Shown here piece after piece: positions 1-8,184 of a stretch of DNA of 64,000 nt. The DNA comes from Streptomyces sp. NBC_01260. Its GTDB lineage: Bacteria > Actinomycetota > Actinomycetes > Streptomycetales > Streptomycetaceae. A model generated the notes under the pieces. The model was not told the DNA's origin. It did not search any database and saw only the letters and a list, made by a program, of their open reading frames with translations. Positions within the stretch are counted from its first letter, which is position 1; every line of letters starts with the position of its first letter. The stretch is taken from positions 6,448,001-6,512,000 of the forward strand of contig NZ_CP108464.1 in the NCBI RefSeq assembly GCF_036226405.1, read 5' to 3'. Made by a program: the position numbers and the translations under genes.

Positions 1-1364
1 TCGTGCAGGAAGTGCGCGTAGAAGTTGACGGCCTTCGCGAGGATCGGGTGCACGACGTCGCGCAGGACGGACAGGTCCATCGAGTGCCGGTAGGACTGCC
101 AGACGTTGTGCAGCGCCCAGATGAGGTTGCCGAAGTTGTCGGAGACGTGCTCCGAGCCGGGGGCGCCGACGTCGTAGGTGTCGCCCGCGCGCAGCTGCCA
201 GTCGGAGGGGTGGCCCAGCGCGTAGCTCTCGCCGTCGCGGTACCCGGCCGGGACCGACGTCGGGAGGTTGTGCTCGAAGCGGCGGAAGGTGCTTGTCACC
301 GAGTCGAGTTCGGGGTGGTTGGAACCGTGGACCGGCGCCATGCCGATCTGGACGTTGAGATTCCACCAGACCGCGGTCCAGTTGTTGCCGACCTCGGGGA
401 ACCAGGGGCCCCATTCGGAGATCGTCGGCCCCCCGGCCCTGGTCGACGCGGCGAGCTTGTAGAGCTGGATGAGGTAGAAGCTCTGCAGCCGCTTGTCCGG
501 TACGGAGAGGAAGCTGCGCCGGTAGTACGCGTGCCACCAGCGGCGGTGACGGTCCACCAGCCGGTCCGGGTCCGCGGCCAGGGTGCGGTCCACGGCCCGC
601 AGCGCGTCCGCCGTCGCCTCGGACACCTGGCCGGGGAAGCGGTACACGAGGTGGGCGGCGAGCAGCCGGCCGGTGCCCTCGCGCCGCTCGCGCCAGGCGG
701 TGGTCCAGCCGCCGCCCGCGAGCAGTGGCTGTTCGACGAAACCGTCGCCGGCCCGCGGGTCCGGGTTGGGCGTGTAGTCCTCGGGCTTGCCGCTGCTGCG
801 GGTGGTGGCGGCCCGCAGCCACTGGAAGGACCAGGCCGCGGCCTCCTCGCCCGGAGTGGGCCGGGTGGAGATCAGCAGGGCACTCGTGTCGTTCTGGACG
901 AGGGCGGAGAAGGCCAGCGAGCCGCGGGTGGTGGTGACGGTGCCGCGCAGTTCGGCGTCGTACAGGTCCAGGGTCCAGTCGACGCCGGTGATCTCCCCGG
1001 CCAGGGTCAGGGTGAAGTACCCGATGGGGAGGCGGGAGAAGCCGATGCCGCCGCGCCACTGGCCGCGCTGGTCCTGCACCTGGCTGTGGCTCAGCATCAG
1101 CTTCAGGGTGTTGGCGGACTGGCCCGCGTACAGCTGGGCGCCGAGGTGGCCGTTGGCCAGGAACGGGGCCTGCTGCCAGCCGGTGGGGAGCGTGCGCCAG
1201 GTCATGGCGGCGTCCCGGACGGTCTTCTCGTGGACGTCGGGGCCCGGTCGGCCCGCCGGCGCCGGGGCGGTCGCGGCCCACGCGGTGGGGGAGCCGGCGA
1301 TCCAGAACGCGGAGGTTCCGGCAGCGGCTGCGCCGACGAAATGCCTTCGGGAGAACGCGGTCAC
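1..1364 (-). CDS. Secreted glycoside hydrolase, GH95-like (partial, C-terminus beyond window)
   Basis: The minus strand reads continuously from a GTG at 1364, preceded by AGGAG seven bases upstream, out of the left window edge, so about 454 N-terminal residues are visible. The N-terminus has a twin-arginine signal (SRRHFVGAAAAG) with an Ala-rich stretch, so export by Tat is expected. A beta-sandwich-like N-terminal part (NGHLGAQLYAG, LPIGYFTLTLAG) is followed by a segment rich in W, H and Y (NFGNLIWALHNVWQSYRH) that resembles the (alpha/alpha)6 barrel of clan GH-L/GH-N enzymes such as GH95 alpha-L-fucosidases. The substrate cannot be told from sequence, and the catalytic residues lie partly outside the window. 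An in-frame ATG at 1385 is an alternative start without a ribosome site. Confidence 0.62.
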   Translation of the reverse strand, partial: MTAFSRRHFVGAAAAGTSAFWIAGSPTAWAATAPAPAGRPGPDVHEKTVRDAAMTWRTLPTGWQQAPFLANGHLGAQLYAGQSANTLKLMLSHSQVQDQRGQWRGGIGFSRLPIGYFTLTLAGEITGVDWTLDLYDAELRGTVTTTRGSLAFSALVQNDTSALLISTRPTPGEEAAAWSFQWLRAATTRSSGKPEDYTPNPDPRAGDGFVEQPLLAGGGWTTAWRERREGTGRLLAAHLVYRFPGQVSEATADALRAVDRTLAADPDRLVDRHRRWWHAYYRRSFLSVPDKRLQSFYLIQLYKLAASTRAGGPTISEWGPWFPEVGNNWTAVWWNLNVQIGMAPVHGSNHPELDSVTSTFRRFEHNLPTSVPAGYRDGESYALGHPSDWQLRAGDTYDVGAPGSEHVSDNFGNLIWALHNVWQSYRHSMDLSVLRDVVHPILAKAVNFYAHFLH

Positions 1365-1605
1365 GTGGTCTCTCCTGCCAGTCATGTATGTGGTGAGAGT
1401 TCTCGTCCCTGAATGACGCATGCCGCATACTGCCCGCCCGGAGAGGGCAGCGGAAGAGGGCTGACCGCAGAAACATCGGAGGAATGGTCGGTCAGAAGGG
1501 CTGTGTGGCGGGGGTGTTGCCGGGATTGCGCGCCTTGCGTGGCAGGCTGGAACTCCGGGTCGGCCGATCGCCGCGGCCGGCTCGCCGCGCTCCGGAAGGC
1601 ACCTC

Positions 1606-3192
1606 GTGGACCAATTGACCCTGCTGCTCATGCTGTTGCTCGGAGCAGTGGTCACCGTGCCGCTGGGGGAGCGGTTGAGGCTCCCCGCGCCCGTGCTGAT
1701 GACGCTCGTGGGTGTCGGGATGGCCCTCCTCAGCTTCGTGCCGAATGTGGACATCCCGCCTGAGATCATCCTTCCCGCGCTGCTTCCGCCCTTGCTCTAC
1801 GCCTCCGTGCAGCGCACCTCCTGGCGGCAGTTCGCTGCCAATAAACGACCGATCTTTCTGCTGGCCGTGGCGCTGGTCTTTCTGACGACGGCGGCCGTGG
1901 CCACGGTCGCCAACGCGATCGTCCCCGGACTGCCCATCGCCGCCGCCGTCGCACTCGGCGCGCTCGTGGCGCCGCCCGACCCGGTCGCGGCGACCGCGGT
2001 CGCCGGTTCGGTCGGGCTGCCCCGCAGGCTCGTCTCCATCCTGGAGGGCGAGGGGCTGTTCAACGACGTGACCGCGATCGTGCTCTACCACGTGGCGATC
2101 GCCGCCGCGGTGAGCGGCACCTTCTCGCTGCCGGAGGCGTTCGGGCTGCTGTTCCTCTCCGCCGTCGTCGCCGTGGCGGTGGGCGTCGCGCTCGGCTGGC
2201 TCACCATCAAACTCATGGGCCTGCTCGGCGATGCCACGCTCCAGGTCGGGCTCACCCTGCTGGTGCCGTTCGTCAGCTATGCGCTCGCCGAGGAGCTGAT
2301 GGGCTCGGGCGTGCTCGCCGTCCTCACCACGGCGCTCTTCCTTGCCGAGCACACCGCCGACGCCGACGACGTCCTGGGCCGGCTCACCGGCCGTACCTTC
2401 TGGGAGATCGTCGACACCCTCGTCACCGGTGTCGCCTTCGGGCTGATCGGCCTCGAACTGCACAACGTCTTCGGGACGGCCGACGGGCGCGGACTGGAGA
2501 TGGCGGGCTGGGCCCTCGCCGTCGTCGCGGTCGTCGTCGGCGTCCGGCTGCTCTATCTGCTGCCCGCGACCTGGCTGGCCAAGCGGCTGCACACCCGCCG
2601 TGACGTCAGCGAGGAGATCCCCACCGGCTGGCGGGAGACCGTCGTCATGTGGTGGGCCGGGATGCGCGGGGTGGCGTCGGTCGCGCTGGCGCTCGCGATC
2701 CCGCTGAAGACGGACGACGGAAAACCCTTCCCGGGCCGTGACGAGATCGTCTTCATCGCCTTCGCCGTGATCATGGTCACCCTGGTCTTCCAGGGCCTGA
2801 CCCTGCCATGGCTGGTGCGCAAGCTGCGGGTCCGGGCGGACACCGACGCCGAGGAGGCGCTGGAGCGGGACCTCGCGATCCGGGCCGCCACGGCCGCCCG
2901 GCAGCGGTTCAAGGAGATCCAGGAGGTCGAGGAGTTCCCCGAGGACGTCGTGGAGCGCCTCCAGCGGCTGGCCTACGACGTGGGGGCGCGGATCAGCCCC
3001 GACATGGTCGACGACGAGCGGCGCGAGGCGTACGCGAAGCGCGCCGAGCGGTTCAAGGCGGTCAGCCGCATCCAGCGCGAGATGCTGTCGGCCGCCCGCC
3101 ATGCGGTGCTCTCCGCGCGCAGCGAGGCCGGTGCCGATCCCGAGGTCGTCGACCGGGTGCTGCGGCAGCTGGACGTACGCAGTCTGCGCTGA
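1606..3192 (+). CDS. Na+/H+ antiporter, CPA1 (NhaP-like) family
   Basis: A 528-residue protein whose first ~400 residues form about a dozen hydrophobic segments, followed by a charged cytoplasmic tail. The CPA1 ion-binding hallmark is visible as GLFND near residue 152, just after a PPDPVAATAV loop. It should exchange cytoplasmic Na+ (or K+) for H+ across the cytoplasmic membrane, for pH and salt homeostasis. The GTG start is preceded by GGAAGG. The ~120-residue tail is helical, Arg/Glu-rich and may regulate activity. It is a single gene, convergent with the MscS gene (21 bp between stops). Ion preference cannot be read from sequence. Confidence 0.88.
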   Translation: MDQLTLLLMLLLGAVVTVPLGERLRLPAPVLMTLVGVGMALLSFVPNVDIPPEIILPALLPPLLYASVQRTSWRQFAANKRPIFLLAVALVFLTTAAVATVANAIVPGLPIAAAVALGALVAPPDPVAATAVAGSVGLPRRLVSILEGEGLFNDVTAIVLYHVAIAAAVSGTFSLPEAFGLLFLSAVVAVAVGVALGWLTIKLMGLLGDATLQVGLTLLVPFVSYALAEELMGSGVLAVLTTALFLAEHTADADDVLGRLTGRTFWEIVDTLVTGVAFGLIGLELHNVFGTADGRGLEMAGWALAVVAVVVGVRLLYLLPATWLAKRLHTRRDVSEEIPTGWRETVVMWWAGMRGVASVALALAIPLKTDDGKPFPGRDEIVFIAFAVIMVTLVFQGLTLPWLVRKLRVRADTDAEEALERDLAIRAATAARQRFKEIQEVEEFPEDVVERLQRLAYDVGARISPDMVDDERREAYAKRAERFKAVSRIQREMLSAARHAVLSARSEAGADPEVVDRVLRQLDVRSLR

Positions 3193-3213
3193 CCCGCTCC
3201 CGGGGCGGGCCGG

Positions 3214-4335
3214 TCAGCCGCGCCCGGTGCGCGGCGCCCTGTCCCGGCCCGCCGGCTTCCCGTTCGGGTGGGTCATGACCGGCCACCCGTCCTCGGGCGG
3301 CGGCGCCGCGGGCGCCGTCGCGATCCTCGGCAGGGCGTACGGATGGTGATCGCGCAGCCAGCCGATCATCTGCTCCCGGACCGCGCAGCGCACCGTCCAG
3401 ATGTCGTCCGCGTCCTTCGCGGTGACCACCGCACGCACCACGACCGTGGAGGGGGTGGTGTCGGTGACGGCCAGCGACCAGTTCCGGCCGTCCCACGCGG
3501 CGCAGTCGCCCAGGATGTCCCGCAGCTGGTCGCGCATCGCGGCGACCGGCGCCGAGTGGTCCAGGTGGAAGAAGACCGAACCGGTCATCTGGGCCCCGCC
3601 GCGCGACCAGTTCTCGAAGGGCTGGCTCGTGAAGTACGAGACCGGCATCGTGATCCGCCGCTCGTCCCAGGTCCGTACCGCGAGGAAGGTCAGCGTGATC
3701 TCCTCGATCGTGCCCCACTCGTCGTCCACCACCACCGTGTCACCGATCCGCACCATGTCGCCGAAGGCGATCTGCAGGCCCGCGAAGAGGTTGCCGAGCG
3801 TGGACTGGGCGGCGACACCCGCGACGATGCCGAGGACACCGGCCGAGGCCAGCATCGAGGTGCCCACCGTCCGCATGGCCGGGAACGTCAGCAGCATCGC
3901 GGCGACGGCGACCGTCGTCACGATCGCGGTGACCACCCGCTGGATCAGCGTCACCTGCGTCCGCACCCGCCGCACCCGCGCCGGGTCCCGGGTGTTCGCC
4001 GCGTAGCGCGCGTACACCGAGTCCACCACCGCGATGGCGATCCGCAGCACCAGCCAGGCCGAGGCGCCGATCATCACCAGCGTCAGCGCCTGGCCGATGC
4101 CCCCGCGGTGGTCGCTGATCAGATCGAGCCCGGTCTGGGTGTAGCTGGCCCGCAGCAGCGCCGTGCACAACGTGACCTGGAACGGTATCCGGCAGCGCCG
4201 CAGCAGACCCCACAACGGGGTCTCGTGATGCCGCCCGTCGGCCCGTCTGAGCAGCAGGTCCACCAGCCAGCCGACCACCAGTGTGATCACTACCGAACCG
4301 CCGAGGATGATCAGCGGACGCAGTAGGGTCTCCAT
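3214..4335 (-). CDS. MscS-family mechanosensitive ion channel
   Basis: 373 residues. Three or four N-terminal membrane helices lead into the MscS pore signature near residues 160-185 (a Gly/Ala-rich helix, then STLGNLFAGLQIAF) and the beta-domain (RIGDTVVVDDEWGTIEEITL). The protein should open on membrane tension to release solutes in hypo-osmotic shock. Start chosen at the ATG at 4335 (METLLRPL), with GGAG ten bases upstream. An in-frame upstream extension is possible but would run into the neighbouring divergent gene. The C-terminus is Pro/Arg-rich. The next gene starts only 37 bp away on the other strand. Confidence 0.9.
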   Translation of the reverse strand: METLLRPLIILGGSVVITLVVGWLVDLLLRRADGRHHETPLWGLLRRCRIPFQVTLCTALLRASYTQTGLDLISDHRGGIGQALTLVMIGASAWLVLRIAIAVVDSVYARYAANTRDPARVRRVRTQVTLIQRVVTAIVTTVAVAAMLLTFPAMRTVGTSMLASAGVLGIVAGVAAQSTLGNLFAGLQIAFGDMVRIGDTVVVDDEWGTIEEITLTFLAVRTWDERRITMPVSYFTSQPFENWSRGGAQMTGSVFFHLDHSAPVAAMRDQLRDILGDCAAWDGRNWSLAVTDTTPSTVVVRAVVTAKDADDIWTVRCAVREQMIGWLRDHHPYALPRIATAPAAPPPEDGWPVMTHPNGKPAGRDRAPRTGRG

Positions 4336-4381
4336 CCTGTCGCTCTCCAAGCTCTCGACGGTAACTGGCACCATGGGCCTC

Positions 4382-4951
4382 ATGAACATCATGCTTTTCC
4401 ACTCGACGTACGGTCTGCGCCCCTCGGTGCACGCGGCCGCCGACCGGCTGCGTGCAGCCGGGCACGAGGTGCGGGTGCCCGATATCTTCGCGGGGCACAC
4501 CTTCGAAACCGTCGAGGAAGGACTGGCCTTCCAGCAGGAGACGGGCAAGGAGGAGCTGCTGAAGCGGGCCGTGCTGGCCGCTGCGCCCTACTCCGACTCC
4601 GGACTGGTCTACGCGGGCTTCTCGCTCGGCGCGTCCGTCGCCCAGACGCTGGCGCTCGGGGACGCGAAGGCCCGCGGGCTGCTGCTCTTCCACGGCACGT
4701 CGGACATCGCTCCGAGCGCCTCGGTGGACGAGCTGCCCGTACAGCTGCACGTCGCGGACCCGGACCCGTACGAGACGCACGACTGGCTGAACTCCTGGTA
4801 CCTCCAGATGCAGCGGACCGGCGCCGACGTCGAGATCTACCGCTATCCCGGCGCGGGTCACCTGTTCACCGACGCGGAGCTGCCGGACTTCGACCAGGCC
4901 TCGGCCGAGCTGGCCTGGAAGGTCGCGATCGGATTTCTCGCCACGCTGTGA
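4382..4951 (+). CDS. Dienelactone hydrolase family protein
   Basis: 189 residues with an alpha/beta-hydrolase layout: MNIMLFHSTYG at the N-terminus, a nucleophile elbow GFSLGAS around residues 79-85, an acid residue in the VADPDPYE region, and a C-terminal histidine in GAGHLF. Classical dienelactone hydrolases have a cysteine nucleophile; here the elbow carries serine, so the substrate is likely different and unknown. Two starts are possible, ATG 4373 (MGLMNIM) or ATG 4382. Neither has a Shine-Dalgarno sequence, so the mRNA may be leaderless. It is divergent from the MscS gene. Confidence 0.8.
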   Translation: MNIMLFHSTYGLRPSVHAAADRLRAAGHEVRVPDIFAGHTFETVEEGLAFQQETGKEELLKRAVLAAAPYSDSGLVYAGFSLGASVAQTLALGDAKARGLLLFHGTSDIAPSASVDELPVQLHVADPDPYETHDWLNSWYLQMQRTGADVEIYRYPGAGHLFTDAELPDFDQASAELAWKVAIGFLATL

Positions 4952-5012
4952 GCACGCGACGGGCTCCGCGCACGGAAGTATCGCGCGGGGCCCGTCGCAG
5001 GTGCGGAGCGGA

Positions 5013-5828
5013 TCAGCCCTTCAGCGCCGCGGTGATCGCGGTGTTGAAGTCCTCCACCGTCATCGGGGCGTTCTTCTTGTCCGAGCCGGTCAGCGTCTTG
5101 CCGTCCATCTTGAGTGTCGGGGTGCCCTGCACGCCGCTCTTGTCGAAGGCCGCGGACATCTTCATCGCCCAGGCGTCGTACGTACCGTCCTTGACGCTCT
5201 TCTGGAACGCGGCGTTGCCCTTCAGCGCGTCCACCGTGTCGGCGATCTTGATCAGGTACGAGTCGTCCTTGAACTTGTCCTCGGTCTCCTGCGGGTGGTA
5301 CTTGGCGGAGTAGAGCGCGTACTTGTAGTCGAGGAAGGCCTGGGGGCTCACGTCGAGGGCGGCGCCCAGCGCGCTCAGCGCGTTCTTCGAGCCCTCGCCG
5401 TTGTCGCTGTTGTCGATGAACGTGGCACCGATGTACTTGACCTTGTACTTGCCCGCATCGACGTCCTTGTGGACCGTCTCGCCGATCGCCTGCTCGAACG
5501 TGGAGCAGATCGGGCAGCGGGAGTCCTCGTACAGCTCCAGGGTCTTCTTGGCCGTCGACTTGCCGACGACGACGGTCGTGCCGTCCTTGCCCGAGGTGTT
5601 CTTCGGCGCGGTCACGTTCTTCGCGTCCTTCGCCTCGTCCCAGTGGCCGGGCTTGTTCAGCTGCATCACGCCGTAGCTGACACCTGCGGCGATCGCCAGG
5701 ACGGCGACGATCGAGACGCCGACGACGACCTGCCGGCGGGTCTTGTCCTTCTTGGCCTGGCGGTCGCGCTCGGCGCGCAGCCGCTCGCGGGCGGCGGACT
5801 TGTTGGCCTGGCTGTTGCGGTTGCTCAT
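5013..5828 (-). CDS. Membrane-anchored DsbA-like thioredoxin-fold protein
   Basis: 271 residues. A highly charged cytoplasmic N-terminus (residues 1-32) and one membrane helix (about 33-53) are followed by an extracellular thioredoxin-fold domain with the redox motif CPIC (Cys105, Cys108) and a cis-Pro loop GVQGTPTL near the C-terminus. This is the DsbA_4/Thioredoxin_4 architecture, which oxidises or shuffles disulfides in exported proteins. A second copy of the same architecture lies at 45218-46045. Its start lies 52 bp downstream of the stop of the membrane-protein gene at 5881-6630, same strand, so the two are probably co-transcribed. Confidence 0.88.
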   Translation of the reverse strand: MSNRNSQANKSAARERLRAERDRQAKKDKTRRQVVVGVSIVAVLAIAAGVSYGVMQLNKPGHWDEAKDAKNVTAPKNTSGKDGTTVVVGKSTAKKTLELYEDSRCPICSTFEQAIGETVHKDVDAGKYKVKYIGATFIDNSDNGEGSKNALSALGAALDVSPQAFLDYKYALYSAKYHPQETEDKFKDDSYLIKIADTVDALKGNAAFQKSVKDGTYDAWAMKMSAAFDKSGVQGTPTLKMDGKTLTGSDKKNAPMTVEDFNTAITAALKG

Positions 5829-5880
5829 GTTTCGGTTCTCCGTGGAGTGCGTGGTGGTGCGACGTCAGGGACTCGTGTGC

Positions 5881-6630
5881 TCAGGCGGTGGCGCAGGCCG
5901 AGCGCGGCGGTCCCCTACGTCCCACGGAGTGCACGAGGAGGCGGGCGGGTGCGTGCGCGTGGGGGCCCCGGGGCGCGGGCCGGGCCGGGCGGCGCACACG
6001 GTGACGGGTCGTGCCCGCCACGGCGACCGCGACCAGCAGCGGCCGGAACGCCAGCAGCGCGAAGGCGCCCAGCAGACGGGCGAGCGCCAGCTCGCCCCGG
6101 TGCAGCCAGACCGCTGCGAGCAGCCCGACCGTGACATGGGCGGCCAGCAGCAGCCACGGCACCAGGGGGCCCGGCGAGGCCAGCAGTGCGGCGGCGTCGT
6201 GCCCGGCGCCGGTCACCGAGGCCAGCGGGGTGCCCAACTCGCCGACGTTGGCGAACTGCGTCGCGCCCGCGCCCACATCTCCGCCGCCGCAGAACACATC
6301 GACGCCCACCGACCGCAGCGGACCGGCGATCGGGCCGCCGGCGGCGCCGTAACAGAGGTGCTGACCGGTGGTGAACACGGTGTCGGCGGCCAGCTCCAGC
6401 GGCACCAGCAGCCCGGCGATCGCCCCGAAGCCGCGCTCCCGGCCGGCCAGCGCGTACGCGACGGCGAAGACCCCGCCGGCCAGTACGGCGACGAGGGTCA
6501 GCGGCAACGGGACCCGGGAGAGCAGCACATGGGACGCAGCGGAGAGCGTCACGACGAGCGCTGTGAAGAGCGCCGCGCGTACGACCCTGAGCTGCGTCCC
6601 GGAGATGTCCATCGTCGAGGAGTGTCGCAT
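5881..6630 (-). CDS. Hypothetical integral membrane protein
   Basis: About 249 residues with five or six hydrophobic helices (for example FTALVVTLSAASHVLL and LTLVAVLAGGVFAVAYAL) and a Pro/Arg/His-rich C-terminus. No family was recognised with certainty. It sits directly upstream of the DsbA-like gene on the same strand, so a role in disulfide or metal chemistry at the membrane is possible but only inferred. ATG 6630 (MRHSSTMDIS) is taken as start; ATG 6612 is the alternative. Neither has a clear ribosome-binding site. The C-terminal ~45 residues are strongly basic and low in complexity. Confidence 0.65.
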   Translation of the reverse strand: MRHSSTMDISGTQLRVVRAALFTALVVTLSAASHVLLSRVPLPLTLVAVLAGGVFAVAYALAGRERGFGAIAGLLVPLELAADTVFTTGQHLCYGAAGGPIAGPLRSVGVDVFCGGGDVGAGATQFANVGELGTPLASVTGAGHDAAALLASPGPLVPWLLLAAHVTVGLLAAVWLHRGELALARLLGAFALLAFRPLLVAVAVAGTTRHRVRRPARPAPRGPHAHAPARLLVHSVGRRGPPRSACATA

Positions 6631-6677
6631 GCGAACCTGTATGCGAGCCCTGAAGGGTCCCTCCCCTGTGGGAAGGC

Positions 6678-8003
6678 TCAGAGCCCCGGGATCCGGCCGT
6701 TGCGGAACAGGTCCACGAAGATCTGGTGGTCCGCGCGCGCCCGTGCGCCGTAGCTGTGGGCGAAGTCCACCAGCAGGTCCCCGAACCCCTCCTCGTCCGC
6801 CGCGATCGCCGCGTCGATCGCCCGCTCGGTGGAGAACGGCACCAGCGAGTGGCCGCTTTCGTCGTCCGCCGCGGAGTGCATCGTCGCCGTCGCCCGGCCG
6901 AGGTCGGCGACGACCGCCGCGATCTCGTCGGGCTCGTCGATGTCGGACCAGTCCAGATCGACCGCGTACGGCGACACCTCGGCGACCAGCTGACCGGCCC
7001 CGTCCAGCTCGGTCCAGCCCAGCCACGGGTCGGCGTGCGCCTGGAGAGCCCGCTGCGAGATCACCGTGCGGTGCCCCTCGTGCTGGAAGTAGTCCCGCAC
7101 GGCCGCGTCCGTGATGTGCCGGGAGACCGCGGGGGTCTGCGCCTGCTTGAGGTAGATCACCACATCGTTCTCCAGGGCGTCGCTGTTGCCCTCCAGGAGG
7201 ATGTTGTACGAGGGCAGCCCGGCCGATCCGATGCCGATCCCGCGCCTTCCGACGACGTCCTTGACCCGGTAGGAGTCGGGCCGGGTCAGACTCGACTCCG
7301 GCAGCGTCTCCAGGTATCCGTCGAATGCCGCGAGGACCTTGTAGCGCGTCGCCGCGTCCAGGTCGATCGCGCCGCCGCCGTCCGCGAAGCGGCGCTCGAA
7401 GTCACGGATCTCGGTCATCGAGTCCAGCAGCGAGAACCGGGTCAGCGCGCGGGCGGCCCGCAGTGCCCCCAGCAGCGGGCCCTCGGCGGTGTCCAGGGTG
7501 AACGGCGGCACCTCGTCATTCTTGGCGCCGGTCGCCAGTGCGTGGATCCGCTCGCGGTAGGCCGCGGCGTAGATCCGGACGAGTTCGGTGATCTGGTCGT
7601 CGCCCAGCGCCTTCGCGTAGCCGATCAGGGCGACCGACGCGGCGAAGCGCTTGAGGTCCCAGGTGAACGGGGCCACGTACGCCTCGTCGAAGTCGTTCAC
7701 ATTGAAGACCAGCCGGCCGTTGGCATCCATGTACGTGCCGAAATTCTCCGCGTGCAGATCGCCGTGAATCCACACCCGGCCGGTGCGCTCGTCGAGATAC
7801 GGGCCGCTGTGCCGCTCCCGCTCCAGGTCGCTGTAGAACAGGCACGCCGTGCCCCGGTAGAAGGCGAAGGCCGAGCCCGCCATCTTGCGGAACTTGACCC
7901 GGAACGCGGCCGGGTCGGCGGCCAGCAGCTCCCCGAAAGCGGTGTCGAAAACCTCAAGGATCTGCTCCCCGCGCTGCGCTGCGCCGGTCTGCGTTTCCGA
8001 CAT
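6678..8003 (-). CDS. DUF2252 family protein (kinase-like fold)
   Basis: 441 residues. DUF2252 proteins are uncharacterised but share motifs with aminoglycoside-phosphotransferase/protein-kinase-like folds. Here these are HGDLHAENFG at residues 80-89 (catalytic-loop-like) and NDFDE at 103-107 (metal-loop-like). Residues 45-60 keep the FYRGTACLFYSDL signature of the family. The ATG at 8003 is preceded by AGGAGG ten bases upstream, which settles the start. It is divergent from dnaE. A phosphotransfer role is inference from motifs only. Confidence 0.85.
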   Translation of the reverse strand: MSETQTGAAQRGEQILEVFDTAFGELLAADPAAFRVKFRKMAGSAFAFYRGTACLFYSDLERERHSGPYLDERTGRVWIHGDLHAENFGTYMDANGRLVFNVNDFDEAYVAPFTWDLKRFAASVALIGYAKALGDDQITELVRIYAAAYRERIHALATGAKNDEVPPFTLDTAEGPLLGALRAARALTRFSLLDSMTEIRDFERRFADGGGAIDLDAATRYKVLAAFDGYLETLPESSLTRPDSYRVKDVVGRRGIGIGSAGLPSYNILLEGNSDALENDVVIYLKQAQTPAVSRHITDAAVRDYFQHEGHRTVISQRALQAHADPWLGWTELDGAGQLVAEVSPYAVDLDWSDIDEPDEIAAVVADLGRATATMHSAADDESGHSLVPFSTERAIDAAIAADEEGFGDLLVDFAHSYGARARADHQIFVDLFRNGRIPGL

Positions 8004-8184
8004 CTCTGGGTGCCTCCTGGTACCTGGCGTGCGTGACGACGTACATGACAAATGAGACGGGCGTCCCAGCTCTTCCAACGCGCGACCGTATCCCGGAGTG
8101 CCCGCCGGTTGTCACCTCGGAGACGTAGACTTCCACGCTGTCCCCCCAAGCCGTCATCCTCAGTTTTCCCGGAGGCACAGCGCC

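Noticed and set aside
3..1412. Plus-strand open frame of 469 codons
   Set aside because: The minus strand encodes a Tat-exported glycoside hydrolase in the same place; the plus frame has no motif.
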